A stretch of 64,000 nucleotides of DNA from Nonomuraea montanisoli (GTDB lineage: Bacteria > Actinomycetota > Actinomycetes > Streptosporangiales > Streptosporangiaceae). The notes beneath the pieces were generated by a model, which was not told the origin of the DNA, searched no databases, and was given only the letters and a program-made list of their open reading frames with translations. The DNA lies in NCBI RefSeq assembly GCF_013363975.1, contig NZ_JABWGN010000005.1:124001-188000 (forward strand). Direction: 5' to 3'. How positions within the stretch are numbered: position 1 is the stretch's first letter; each line of letters opens with the position of its first letter. The translations under genes were made by a program, and so were the position numbers. Shown here piece by piece: positions 7,616-15,889 of this stretch.

Positions 7616-8818
7616 GTGTCATCTCCCATGCGGCCACCGGGCGCCAGGCTCCGCATCCCGATGAGCGCGCGTGCGGTCGACGAGCCGCACCGCGTCTCCA
7701 GCCAGCTTGAGCTGCTGTTCGACCTCACGTTCGTGGTGGCGGTCGCGGCGGCCACCGCCCAGTTCGCGCACGACGTCGCCGCGGGTCACGCGCTTGCCGG
7801 GCTCGTCCTGTTCCTCCAGGTCTTCTTCGCGATCTGGTGGGCGTGGATGAACTTCACCTGGTTCGCCTCGTCGTACGACACCGACGACGTCGCCTACCGG
7901 CTGCTGACCATGCTGCAGATGGGCGGCGTGCTGGTCCTCGCCGCCGGCGTGCCGGCCGCGGCGGCCGAGGCCGACTACCGCGTCATCACGATCGGCTACC
8001 TCATCATGCGGGCCGCCCTGATCGCGCAGTGGGTGCGGGCCGGCGTGGAGGACCCGGCGAGCCGGCGTACCGCGCTGCGTTACGCGAGCGGCATCGCGGC
8101 CGTGCAGGTGGGCTGGGTGATCCGCCTGGTGCTCGCGGAGTCGGACGCCCTGCCTCCGGCCGCCCGGGTGCCGTCCTTCGCCGCGCTGGCCGCCCTGGAG
8201 CTCCTGGTGCCGTGGTGGGCGGAGCGCGGCGGGTCCACCGCCTGGCACCCGCACCACATCGCCGAGCGCTACGGACTGTTCACGATCATCCTGCTCGGCG
8301 AGAGCGTGCTCGCCGTGACCCGGGGGGTCACGGCGGCGCTGGAGTCGACCGAGGTCGGCGGCTCCCTGGTGGTCATCGCCGTCTCGGGGCTGGTCCTGCT
8401 GTTCGCCCTGTGGTGGCTGTACTTCCTCGCGCCGGCGGGCGAGGGGCTCAGCGACCGCCGCCATCGGTCGTTCCGGTGGGGATACGGACATTACGGCGTG
8501 TTCGCGGCTCTCGCGGCTCTGGGCGCCGGCCTGGAGGTCGCGGTCGAGCAGACCGGGCACCACGTCGCGGCGTCGCCCTTGACGATCTGCTACGCCGTGG
8601 CGATCCCGGTCGGCGTGTTCCTCGTCCTGCTGTGGCTGGTCCACGCGGCGATCGCGGACCGGCCGGTCGTCCGCCCCGCCGTGCTGCTGGGCGGGGTCGC
8701 CGTCATCCTGCTGCTGCCGCTCGCGGCGGCGACGATCGGCGTGGCCGGGGTGGTGGCGGCGATCGCGGGCGTCTGCGTCCTGCTGATCGCCGCCGCCGTC
8801 GCGTGGGGATCCGCCTAG
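7616..8818 (+). CDS. Low temperature requirement protein A (LtrA) family membrane protein
   Basis: A 400-residue polytopic membrane protein with about ten or eleven hydrophobic spans. The N-terminal signature of the LtrA family is clear: a short polar tail, then SQLELLFDLTFVVAVAAATA with the conserved LFFDL-like motif. Later come HPHHIAERYGLFTIILLGES, a family hallmark, and WWLYF. LtrA was named from a Listeria growth defect in the cold; no biochemical role is established. The start is GTG at 7616. It is read away from the desaturase and followed 49 bp later by an unrelated small gene, so operon membership is unclear. Confidence 0.85.
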   Translation: MSSPMRPPGARLRIPMSARAVDEPHRVSSQLELLFDLTFVVAVAAATAQFAHDVAAGHALAGLVLFLQVFFAIWWAWMNFTWFASSYDTDDVAYRLLTMLQMGGVLVLAAGVPAAAAEADYRVITIGYLIMRAALIAQWVRAGVEDPASRRTALRYASGIAAVQVGWVIRLVLAESDALPPAARVPSFAALAALELLVPWWAERGGSTAWHPHHIAERYGLFTIILLGESVLAVTRGVTAALESTEVGGSLVVIAVSGLVLLFALWWLYFLAPAGEGLSDRRHRSFRWGYGHYGVFAALAALGAGLEVAVEQTGHHVAASPLTICYAVAIPVGVFLVLLWLVHAAIADRPVVRPAVLLGGVAVILLLPLAAATIGVAGVVAAIAGVCVLLIAAAVAWGSA

Positions 8819-8867
8819 ATCCCCCGTTCCGGGCGTATGGTGGACGTACGGCGACGCAAAGGATTGC

Positions 8868-9317
8868 ATGATCAGCGAGTACCCCGGGCCATCCACGGAA
8901 CGGCGGACGCGCCGCCGCGTGACCGAGTCAGCCGTCTTCGACGCCCGCTCCCGGCCCCCGGCAGAGGTCGAGCACTGGACCTGCCCGCACGGCCGGCACG
9001 CCGGGCAGGGCTGTGTGACCTGTTACCAGGCCGCGGCCGACGCCGATCCGGCGCTGCCGGTCTGGGAGGTCGCGGCGTGGTTCACCTCCGCCCGGCCGAT
9101 CCCGATCAGGGCCCTGCACGACGTGCACCGCCACGGCCACCACTTCGCGCTCGACCAGCCGTCCACCCCGCTGATCTTTCTGCTGACGGGGCAGCTCCGG
9201 GCGGCCCAGGCGGTGGAGGCGGTGGCGGGGCTGGTCGGGTTCCTGGTGCAGAACCGGCACATCGTGGACGAGTTCACCGTGACGGAGGTCCGCGCCGTCC
9301 ACTCCCTGACGGGCTGA
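8868..9317 (+). CDS. Hypothetical protein with CPHG/CVTC cysteine pairs
   Basis: A 149-residue cytosolic protein that I do not recognise as a named family. Residues 38-53 contain CPHGRHAGQGCVTCYQ, with three Cys and two His that could bind a metal. The rest alternates helices and strands without a signal peptide or membrane span. The ATG follows a good ribosome site (AAAGGA, five bases upstream). It lies 49 bp after the LtrA-like gene on the same strand and converges with the gene ending at 9319, leaving only one base between the stop codons. Confidence 0.65.
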   Translation: MISEYPGPSTERRTRRRVTESAVFDARSRPPAEVEHWTCPHGRHAGQGCVTCYQAAADADPALPVWEVAAWFTSARPIPIRALHDVHRHGHHFALDQPSTPLIFLLTGQLRAAQAVEAVAGLVGFLVQNRHIVDEFTVTEVRAVHSLTG

Positions 9318-9318
9318 G

Positions 9319-9786
9319 CTACTTGGAGAGGTAGAGGACCTTCCAGGTGCCCGCGTACAGGCAGGTGTCGGAGGGCTTGGTGGCGCTCCTGGGCTGCGCG
9401 CAGACCTTCAGCTCGACCTGGTAGACGTCGTGGTGGCTGAAGGAGAACCGCTTCGGACCGCCGTACGAGCAGTCGCGGAAGCTGTGGTGCATGAACGGCA
9501 GGTTGTTCGAGGAGTCCCGGTACGTGACGCGGAAGACGGCCCAGCCGCAGGTCGCGGTGGAACGGGTGTTGTCCTGGACCGTCCCGGCGATCTTGACGAC
9601 GTCGGCGGCCGGGATGTCGGCGTGGTCCTCGCCCGAGGCGGCGAGGGTTCCGGCGGCCTTCGCCGCGTGGCCCGGGGCGTAGTACGGGCCCCAGGAGGTG
9701 GCCGCGGCCGCCTGCGCGGCGGGGGCGAAGGCGATGAGGGTGGCGGCGAGACCGGACAGAGCGATCAGGGGACGCGCGATCGACAT
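9319..9786 (-). CDS. Secreted hypothetical protein
   Basis: A 155-residue protein with a typical Sec signal peptide: MSIARPLIALSG, a hydrophobic core, then PAAQAAAA, with cleavage expected near residue 28. The mature part is short and beta-rich, with four Cys that could form two disulphides (TATCGW, DCSYGG, VCAQP, TCLYAG). I know no named family. The start at 9786 is chosen over upstream 9831 because it gives a clean signal peptide and has GAGAGGAA before it. Similar small secreted actinomycete proteins are usually of unknown role; a protease inhibitor-like or matrix role is possible but untested. Confidence 0.65.
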   Translation of the reverse strand: MSIARPLIALSGLAATLIAFAPAAQAAAATSWGPYYAPGHAAKAAGTLAASGEDHADIPAADVVKIAGTVQDNTRSTATCGWAVFRVTYRDSSNNLPFMHHSFRDCSYGGPKRFSFSHHDVYQVELKVCAQPRSATKPSDTCLYAGTWKVLYLSK

Positions 9787-9888
9787 CGGAGAGTTCCTCT
9801 CTCGTGACTGACCTCTCGTGACTGACCGCAATGTCCGTCATACCGCTTTCAACCGGCTTGCGAGGTGGCGGCAGGCTCAGGCGCACGG

Positions 9889-9901
9889 GTGAAACTTTCA
9901 C
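9889..9901. promoter_or_regulatory. GTGAAAC TTTCAC palindrome upstream of the glycosidase gene
   Basis: Perfect 6-bp arms GTGAAA/TTTCAC around one C, about 140 bp before the glycosidase start. The core GAAACTTTC matches the palindrome known upstream of xylanase genes in several actinomycetes. It may place the downstream glycosidase under a xylan-responsive repressor. Confidence 0.5.
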
Positions 9902-10038
9902 GTCCGGATCTCTGGTCCCCGGCCGTCCACCGGCGTCTTCTCGCACGTGCCGGGCCCGGCCGCCAGTGATCCTTTACAGGCGGCCGGGGCGGACCCAGCA
10001 TGAGGCCACCTCGATCACCGCGCGTCGATTGGACCCCC

Positions 10039-12105
10039 ATGCGGACTCACCGGCTCTGCGCCGCCACCGCCTCGACGGCGCTCCTGGGCGCCCTCGTCCT
10101 CGCCGGGCCGGGCACGTCCGCGGCGAGCGGGGCCGAGGCGGCAGTGAAGATCACCGTGAACGCCAACGCGGGCCTGGCGACGATGCCCGACACCGGGTTG
10201 GGGATCAACGACGCGATCTGGGACAAGGAGCTGGGCACCACCGCGGTGTCCGACCTGCTGAAGAGCGCGGGCGTGCGGATGGTCAGGTACCCGGGCGGCT
10301 CCTACGGCGACATCTACCACTGGAAGACCCACACCGCGCCGGGCGGCTACGTCGCCCCGGGCACCGACTTCGACACGTTCATGGCCGCCCTCCAGTGGAC
10401 CGGGGCGCAGCCCATGATCATCGCCAACTACGGCACCGGCACGCCGGAGGAGGCGGCCGACTGGGTGCGGTACGCCAACGTCACCAAGAAGTACGGGGCC
10501 ACGTACTGGACGATCGGCAACGAGAACTACGGAAACGGCCACTACGGCTCGGAATGGGAGGCCGACAACCACCCGGACAAGAGCCCCACGGCGTACGCGA
10601 ACGGCGTGGTCGCGTTCGCCGACGCGATGAAGGCCGTGGACCCCGCCATCAAGGTCGGCGCGGTGCTCACCATGCCGGGCAACTGGCCGGACGGGATCGT
10701 GGCCGGCGGCGACCCCGCCACGTGGAACCAGACCGTGCTGACCGTCGCCGGCTCGAAGATCGACTTCGTGGACCTGCACTGGTATCCGGGCGGGAGCACC
10801 GCCGCGGAGTCGCTGGCCAAGCCGGAGCAGATCACGGACGCGGTGCACCTGGCGCGGGAGCAGATCGCCCGCTACGCCCCGGCCGACGCCGGCCGCATCG
10901 GCATCAGCCTGACCGAGACGAACGTGGGCGTCGGCCCGAACACCCAGCCGGGCGCGCTGTTCCTCGCCGACGCCTACAGCGGGCTGCTGGAGAGCGGCGT
11001 CTTCACGGTCCAGTGGTGGAACGTGCACAACGGCATCGGCACGGTCTCTACGGTGGCGGGCCGGACCGACTACGGCGACTTCGGCCTGCTGTCCAGCGGC
11101 ACCTGCCTGGCCGACGGCACGACCTGCGAGCCGCCGCTGAACACGCCGTTCGCGCCGTACCACGGCCTGACCATGATGAACGCCTTCGCCCGCCCCGGCG
11201 ACCGGTTCGTACGGGCCGGCACCGACGACCCGCTGGTCACCGCGCACGCCGTACGCCGCCCGGACGGCGACCTGGCCGTGCTGCTGGTGAACAAGGACCC
11301 GGACAACGCCCGCACGGCCGCCGTCGCGTACACCGGCTACACCCCGGCCGCCGCCGCGCCGACCGTCCACACGTACGTCAACGGCGGCACCGGAGTCACC
11401 ACCGCGCAGACGGGCACCGCGACCAGCCGGACGCTGCCGCCGTACTCGCTGACCACGCTCGTGCTGCACCCGGCGAGCCAGGTCAGCGGGGAGCCGGGCG
11501 CGCCCGGCCGGCCCACCGCGTCCGCCGTCACCGACCGCACGGCCACCGTCACCTGGCCGGCCGCCACGGCGGGCGGGCACCCCGTCGCCAAGTACGAGCT
11601 GCACCGGCAGAACGGCGCGATCGACGAGCAGCTCGGCGAGACCACCGGCACGTCGTTCACCGTCGCGAACCTGACCCCGGGCACCCGCTACACGCTCAAC
11701 GTGCTGGCCCGCGACACGGCGGGCAAGGTCAGCCGGCCCTCGCCGCCGCTCACGTTCACCACCGGCAGCCCGGCCACGAGCACGTGCACGGTCAGGTTCA
11801 CCGACAACAACGACTGGGGCAACGGCTACGTCGCGGGCGTGGACATCACCAACAACGGTCCGGACGCGATCGACGGCTGGACGCTCACGTTCGACTGGCC
11901 GACGGCGTGGCAGCGGATGAACGGCGGCTGGAACGCGACCTGGGAGCAGAACGGCCGCACGGTCAAGGCCACCAGCCTGGACTCCGGCGGCCGGCTCGCG
12001 GCACGCGGGGGGAGCGTGAGCGCGGGCTTCGTGGCCGGGTACACGGGCCCGAACCTCCTGCCGCCGGTCTTCACCCTGAACGGCACGGTCTGCCACACGG
12101 CCTGA
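10039..12105 (+). CDS. Secreted clan GH-A glycoside hydrolase with FnIII and CBM2
   Basis: A 688-residue secreted enzyme. Signal peptide at 1-36; the catalytic (beta/alpha)8 domain spans about 40-480. Two glutamates are placed as expected for clan GH-A: acid/base Glu162 in TIGNENYGNG and nucleophile Glu293 in ISLTETNVG. The domain most resembles alpha-L-arabinofuranosidase-type (GH51-like) or related cellulose/xylan enzymes. A fibronectin III module follows (about 483-575). A family 2 carbohydrate-binding module ends the protein (about 579-688), with the usual paired Cys and exposed Trp residues, which targets cellulose or xylan. The start is ATG 10039, which gives a good signal peptide. A XlnR-type palindrome lies upstream. 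Exact GH family and substrate are uncertain. Confidence 0.8.
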   Translation: MRTHRLCAATASTALLGALVLAGPGTSAASGAEAAVKITVNANAGLATMPDTGLGINDAIWDKELGTTAVSDLLKSAGVRMVRYPGGSYGDIYHWKTHTAPGGYVAPGTDFDTFMAALQWTGAQPMIIANYGTGTPEEAADWVRYANVTKKYGATYWTIGNENYGNGHYGSEWEADNHPDKSPTAYANGVVAFADAMKAVDPAIKVGAVLTMPGNWPDGIVAGGDPATWNQTVLTVAGSKIDFVDLHWYPGGSTAAESLAKPEQITDAVHLAREQIARYAPADAGRIGISLTETNVGVGPNTQPGALFLADAYSGLLESGVFTVQWWNVHNGIGTVSTVAGRTDYGDFGLLSSGTCLADGTTCEPPLNTPFAPYHGLTMMNAFARPGDRFVRAGTDDPLVTAHAVRRPDGDLAVLLVNKDPDNARTAAVAYTGYTPAAAAPTVHTYVNGGTGVTTAQTGTATSRTLPPYSLTTLVLHPASQVSGEPGAPGRPTASAVTDRTATVTWPAATAGGHPVAKYELHRQNGAIDEQLGETTGTSFTVANLTPGTRYTLNVLARDTAGKVSRPSPPLTFTTGSPATSTCTVRFTDNNDWGNGYVAGVDITNNGPDAIDGWTLTFDWPTAWQRMNGGWNATWEQNGRTVKATSLDSGGRLAARGGSVSAGFVAGYTGPNLLPPVFTLNGTVCHTA

Positions 12106-12199
12106 CGACGCTCCCCCTCCATGCCGCTCTGCTCCTCGACGATGCGGCCGAGACGGCGGGCGGCCGAGACGGCGGGCGGCCGAGATGGCGGGCGGCCGG

Positions 12200-13228
12200 T
12201 CACCCGGCGGCTTCGCTCGCGGGTGTGAGGCGGATGAGCATCTTGCCGGTGTTCGCGCCGCGCAGGAGGCCGAGGAAGGCGTCGACGGCGTTGTCGAGGC
12301 CGTCGACGACGGTCTCCTGGCTGCGCAGGGTTCCCTCGCGCAGCCAGGAGGCGGCGAGCCGGGCGTACTCGCCGGCCAGGTACTGGTGGTCGCTGACGAG
12401 GAAGCCGCGCAGCGTCAGCCGCTTGCCGACGGCCAGGGCGAGGTTGGTGGGGCCGGGGACGGGCTCGGTGGCGTTGTACTGGGAGATGGCGCCGCAGAGC
12501 GCGACCCGCCCGAAGGTGTTGAGCGCGTCGAGGGCCGCCTGCAGATGGTCGCCGCCGACGTTGTCGAAGTAGACGTCGATGCCGTCGGGCGCGGCGGCCG
12601 CGAGCTGGCCGCCCAGGTCTCCGGCGCGGTAGTCGATCGCGGCGTCGTAGCCGAACTCCTCCACCAGGCGCCGGGTCTTCTCCGGGCCGCCGGCGGAGCC
12701 GATGACCTTGGACGCGCCCAGGTGGCGGGCCACCCGCCCGGCCACGATGCCGACGGCTCCGGCCGCGCCCGAGACGAACACGACGTCGCCCTCCTTGACC
12801 GGCGCGACCTCCTTGAGCCCGGCGTAGGCGGTGAGCCCGACCATGCCGAGCGCGCTGAGATAGGTCCGCGCGGGGGCGATCTCGGTGTCGACGACCCGCG
12901 CGTGGGAGGCGTCGAGGAGCGCGTGGTCGCGCCAGCCGCGGGAGTGCAGCACGGTCGCGCCGACCGGCACGCCGGGGGCGTTGGAGGCGATGACGGTGCC
13001 GACCGCGCCGCCGTCCATGGGCGCGCCGAGCCGGAACGGCGGGACGTACGACTTGACGTCGTTCATCCGGCCGCGCATGTAGGGATCGACGGACAGCCAG
13101 TCGTTGCGCACGAGGATCTGTCCCTCCTCCGGGTCGGGCAGCGTCGACTCGACCAGCTCGAAGTCGGCCGGCTTCGGCTCGCCGACGGGACGGGCGATCA
13201 GGTGGACCTCACGGCTGGTCACCGGCAT
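12200..13228 (-). CDS. Zinc-free MDR NADP-dependent oxidoreductase (PTGR/CurA type)
   Basis: A 342-residue medium-chain dehydrogenase/reductase. It has the N-terminal DWLSVDPYMRGRM motif of the leukotriene B4 dehydrogenase/prostaglandin reductase group and the NADPH-binding loop VFVSGAAGAVGIVAGRVA (about 148-165). FDNVGGDHL lies further on. No zinc-binding Cys set is present. Bacterial members such as CurA reduce enones and other alpha,beta-unsaturated carbonyls with NADPH. ATG 13228 is preferred over 13258 because GGAGG sits just upstream. It is divergent from the gene at 13371, and a TetR-type palindrome lies between them. Family names mention prostaglandins, but a link to the COX-like operon 6 kb away is not supported. 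Confidence 0.85.
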   Translation of the reverse strand: MPVTSREVHLIARPVGEPKPADFELVESTLPDPEEGQILVRNDWLSVDPYMRGRMNDVKSYVPPFRLGAPMDGGAVGTVIASNAPGVPVGATVLHSRGWRDHALLDASHARVVDTEIAPARTYLSALGMVGLTAYAGLKEVAPVKEGDVVFVSGAAGAVGIVAGRVARHLGASKVIGSAGGPEKTRRLVEEFGYDAAIDYRAGDLGGQLAAAAPDGIDVYFDNVGGDHLQAALDALNTFGRVALCGAISQYNATEPVPGPTNLALAVGKRLTLRGFLVSDHQYLAGEYARLAASWLREGTLRSQETVVDGLDNAVDAFLGLLRGANTGKMLIRLTPASEAAG

Positions 13229-13315
13229 AGCACACCTCCAGATTTCCGTTTCATGCATTTATGTCCAGTTTGTCGGTCGAGTCGGGCGATCATTGACTCG
13301 GCCTCACGTACCGAA

Positions 13316-13342
13316 CTAGATTCTAGATACCGACTGGTCGGT
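13316..13342. promoter_or_regulatory. Two palindromes in the divergent promoter, one TetR-type (ACCGAC-TG-GTCGGT)
   Basis: CTAGA-T-TCTAG (13316-13326) is followed at once by ACCGACTGGTCGGT (13329-13342), perfect 6-bp arms around TG. The second resembles many TetR-family operators in actinomycetes, often seen before oxidoreductases. No TetR gene is in the neighbourhood. Confidence 0.5.
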
Positions 13343-13370
13343 TAACCTGGGTCACCCGAGGACGGAGCGC

Positions 13371-14216
13371 ATGAAGGCTGCACGGCAGGCATGGCGGCGA
13401 CTGGAGCCCGTCCACGGCATGATCTACTTCGTCCCCGAGGCGACGCGCCGCTACGCCGAGCTGGGGCTCAAGAGCCGGGCCGGGTACTTCGCCTCCCGGA
13501 GCGCCGCGATGGGGCGCACCTCGGCCGAGCAGGTCATCGCGACGTTCTACAACTTCTGCCCCGATCTCGTACGGCGGGCGCTCCCGGCCGCCTGGGACGT
13601 CGTCACCCCCGAGGACATGCTGACCGCCCGGTCCGACGCCGCCGCCGAGGCGCTTCGCCGGGCGGGCGTCCACGAGCTTCCCCATCTGGACGAGACCGTC
13701 GGCCTCGCGCGCCGGGCGGCCCTCGCGGCGTGCGAGCACCTGGAAGGTCGCCCGCTGTTCGCCGCGCACGCCGCCCTGCCGTGGCCCGAGGAGCCGGTCC
13801 GGCAGTTGTGGCACGCCCAGACGCTGCTGCGCGAGTTCCGCGGGGACGGCCACATCGCGGCGCTGCTCACCGAGGGCGTCGGCGGCCTGGAGGCCCTGGT
13901 GCTGCACGGGGCCAGCGGCGAGGTGCCCTCGGCGGTCCTCCGGATCAGCCGCGCCTGGCCGGAGGAGGAGTGGGCCGCCGCCGTGGACCGTCTGCGCCGG
14001 CGCGGCCTGCTCGGCGAGGACGACACCCTCAGCGCCGAGGGCACGGCCCTGCGCCGGCACATCGAGGACCGCACCGACGCTCTCGCGCTTCCCGCGTACG
14101 GCGCCCTGGGCGAGGAGGGCTGCGAGCGGCTGGCCGAGCTGGCCCGCCCGTTCGGCCGCGCGGTGGTCGATGCCGGGCTGCTCGACCTGAGCGGGCTCCG
14201 CAAGTCCGAGGACTAG
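13371..14216 (+). CDS. SCO6745-like family protein
   Basis: A 281-residue soluble protein of the actinobacterial SCO6745 group. It is recognisable from MKAARQAWRRLEPVHGMIYF at the start, FYNFCPDLVRRALPAAWD near residue 60, and a C-terminal winged-helix-like part (EEWAAAVDRLRRRGLL). Members are all-helical with no proven activity; they are often annotated as HTH or SalK-like proteins. The ATG has GAGGACGGAG upstream. Its stop overlaps by four bases with the end of the membrane protein gene on the other strand (14213). Divergent from the MDR reductase, with which it may share the TetR-type operator. Confidence 0.75.
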   Translation: MKAARQAWRRLEPVHGMIYFVPEATRRYAELGLKSRAGYFASRSAAMGRTSAEQVIATFYNFCPDLVRRALPAAWDVVTPEDMLTARSDAAAEALRRAGVHELPHLDETVGLARRAALAACEHLEGRPLFAAHAALPWPEEPVRQLWHAQTLLREFRGDGHIAALLTEGVGGLEALVLHGASGEVPSAVLRISRAWPEEEWAAAVDRLRRRGLLGEDDTLSAEGTALRRHIEDRTDALALPAYGALGEEGCERLAELARPFGRAVVDAGLLDLSGLRKSED

Positions 14217-14515
14217 GCCTGTTTCGGCGGCCGCGTCGAGATCAGGAAGAGGGCCGAGGCGGCCAGGAGACAGACGAATCCCAGCGCGGACAGCGCCATG
14301 ACCAGGCCCGGCGTGCTGACGGCCGGCATGCTGAGCGCGATGACGCCGAAGACCGCCACCAGCAGGTGTCCCCAGACCCGAGGCTGGATGCGACTGACCG
14401 GCCGGCGGCTGAGCAGGGCCGGCGTCCGCCCGGTGACCCACGTGTAGACGCCGGCCGCGAGGTGGACGACCACCAAGACGCCGATGACCACTCGTAGCAC
14501 CGTCCCGAAGTCCAT
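14213..14515 (-). CDS. Small four-helix membrane protein
   Basis: A 100-residue protein with hydrophobic spans at about 6-24, 46-62, 66-80 and 82-92, and a basic loop (TPALLSRRPVSRIQPR) between the first two. I do not recognise a named family. The ATG at 14515 has AGAGGGGG nine bases upstream. The reading frame is open upstream into an aminotransferase-like fragment, so the gene may now be transcribed from the fused remnant's promoter. The end overlaps the convergent SCO6745-like gene by four bases. Function unknown. Confidence 0.65.
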   Translation of the reverse strand: MDFGTVLRVVIGVLVVVHLAAGVYTWVTGRTPALLSRRPVSRIQPRVWGHLLVAVFGVIALSMPAVSTPGLVMALSALGFVCLLAASALFLISTRPPKQA

Positions 14516-14518
14516 CGG

Positions 14519-15049
14519 CGTCAGCCCCCTCTCCCGCGGGACAGACTGCCGGACGGGCGGACGAAGATCAAGGCCGGGCTGGTGCCGGTCCGGTCCGGGG
14601 CGTTTGGCGGCGAGGGCGATCACGTCCGCCGGCTCGTCCAGCTCCCCCGGGTCCTCGGTCAGCCGGGCGACCGCCAGGCGGATGTGCGGGCGGCCCGGGC
14701 GTACCAGGTAGCGGCTGCCCGGGGCGGCCGAGATGCCGTGCGCGGCGAGCGTGACCAGGGCCTCCGGCTCGTCGTGGACCGGCACCCACAGCACCAGGCT
14801 GTCCCGGCCGCCCGTCGTCACCTCTCGGGCGGCGAGGCGGGTGGCGAGCGCGGCGCGGCGCCGGGCGTAGGTCTCGCGGGCCCGCTCCAGCTTGCCCATG
14901 TCCGGGTCCGCGAGCAGGCCGGCCAGCGTGTCCTGCAGGATGCGGCTGGTCCAGCCGGTGCCGTAGCTGCGCAGCACACGGACCCGCTCCACCGCGCCCG
15001 CCGCCCCGCCGATGACGGCGAGCCGCAAGTCAGGGCCGTATGACTTCGC
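14519..15049 (-). pseudogene. Remnant of a MocR/GntR-type aminotransferase-like regulator (C-terminal part)
   Basis: The frame reads KSYGPDLRLAVIGG, then LRSYGTGWTSRILQDTLAG and SRYLVRPGRPHIRLAVARL. These are the lysine-motif region and small domain of fold-type I PLP enzymes as found at the C-terminus of MocR regulators. Nothing upstream continues the fold: the DNA-binding domain and most of the PLP domain are missing. The coding sense stops at about 15047, where a piece of an unrelated gene on the other strand begins. The 3' end also lacks its own stop and runs in frame into the small membrane protein. Clearly a deletion remnant. Confidence 0.7.
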
Positions 15050-15114
15050 CCGCCGAGGTGCTGGACAACCCGAGCAACCCGCGCACCCGGGCGTTCCTCA
15101 GCAAGGTCCTCTGA
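15050..15114 (+). pseudogene. Remnant of a polar amino acid ABC transporter ATPase (last ~20 residues)
   Basis: The plus strand encodes PAEVLDNPSNPRTRAFLSKVL and then TGA at 15112-15114. This is the characteristic C-terminal tail of GlnQ-like amino-acid ABC ATPases (the P-x-E-V-L-x-N-P and RT-x-x-FL-x-x-VL pattern). No Walker or signature motif precedes it; the sequence switches into the MocR remnant within a few bases. Together the two pieces mark one deletion or inversion junction near 15047-15052. Confidence 0.65.
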
Positions 15115-15119
15115 GGCCG

Positions 15120-15572
15120 CTACAGCGGGTGGGTGAGCAGGCGGCGGCCCTCGTCGCGGAAGCCGCGCCGGCCGTAGTAGGCGAGCAGGTGGCTCACGTC
15201 GTGGCCGTTGGGCGCGACGACGATCTCGACCGCCGTGCATCCCCGTTCGGCGGCCCAGCGGAGGCTGTCCTCGATGAGCCGCTCCGCCTCGCCCCGCCGG
15301 CGCGCGTCCGGGACGACGTACAGGTCCTCCAGCTCGGCGAGCGACCCGGATTCCAGCCCGAACGAGGTCGTGGTGATCGCGAACGCGACGGCGCGGCCCT
15401 CCTCCTCACTCACCGCGACGCGGGCGGCGGGCGAGGCGACGAGGTGGGCGAGGTTGGCGCGCAGGTCGTCGCGCGAGGTGGTGAAGCCGTCCTCGGCGTA
15501 GAAGTCGACGGCCATGGCGAGCAGGGCGGGCAGGTCGCCGGGGAGCGCGGCGCGGATCGGCATGCGGGCCAT
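15120..15572 (-). CDS. GNAT family N-acetyltransferase
   Basis: A 150-residue GNAT protein. The acetyl-CoA-binding strand and loop read AELEDLYVVPDARRRGEAERLIEDSL, with the Q/R-x-x-G/A-like motif RRRGEA. The C-terminal part has AVEIVVAPNGHDVSHLLAYYGRRGFRDEGR, the usual second half with the YYGRRGF signature. Members acetylate amines of small molecules or proteins; the substrate is unknown here. Two in-frame ATGs, at 15572 and three codons later, are both possible. Its stop lies only a few bases from the ABC transporter remnant on the opposite strand. Confidence 0.85.
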   Translation of the reverse strand: MARMPIRAALPGDLPALLAMAVDFYAEDGFTTSRDDLRANLAHLVASPAARVAVSEEEGRAVAFAITTTSFGLESGSLAELEDLYVVPDARRRGEAERLIEDSLRWAAERGCTAVEIVVAPNGHDVSHLLAYYGRRGFRDEGRRLLTHPL

Positions 15573-15650
15573 GATGACCGCCCCGCCGGCCTCCGGGCCA
15601 GCGGATTTCCGCCCGCCCGCCCTGTGAAGGACGGGGGGCGGGGCGGGCGG

Positions 15651-15878
15651 TCAGGCGGTCGGTGGAGCGTCCCTTCCCGGCGTACGGGGTTGCAGGTGGC
15701 GGGCGACACCCGCGACGCACGCCGTGATCGCCGCCAGGAGGGCCATCGCGCCCTCGACGCCGATGCCGGCGCGCAGGAGCAGGACCGCCGCCCCCGCGAC
15801 GATCACGACGACGACGATCACGGCGGCCCTTGCCCCGGGCGCGGGCAGCGCCGGGAGGTGACAGTGCGAAATGCCCAT
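15651..15878 (-). CDS. Small two-span membrane protein
   Basis: A 75-residue protein with a short His/Cys-containing N-terminus (MGISHCHLP) and two hydrophobic spans (AAVIVVVVIVAGAAVLLL and VEGAMALLAAITACVAGV). A polar C-terminal tail follows. The ATG at 15878 follows AAAGGATC. The gene is transcribed just behind the hypothetical gene ending at 15890, 11 bp upstream, and probably forms an operon with it. No family recognised. Confidence 0.55.
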   Translation of the reverse strand: MGISHCHLPALPAPGARAAVIVVVVIVAGAAVLLLRAGIGVEGAMALLAAITACVAGVARHLQPRTPGRDAPPTA

Positions 15879-15889
15879 CGGAGATCCTT

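Noticed and set aside
10015..12096. Minus-strand open frame over the glycosidase gene
   Set aside because: Antisense noise; the plus strand has signal peptide, GH-A glutamates, FnIII and CBM2.
12200..13228. Linking the PTGR-like reductase to the COX-like operon as a prostaglandin pathway
   Set aside because: The family name alone suggests it. The gene is 6 kb away, in its own divergent promoter with a TetR-type site, and such reductases are common detoxifying enzymes.
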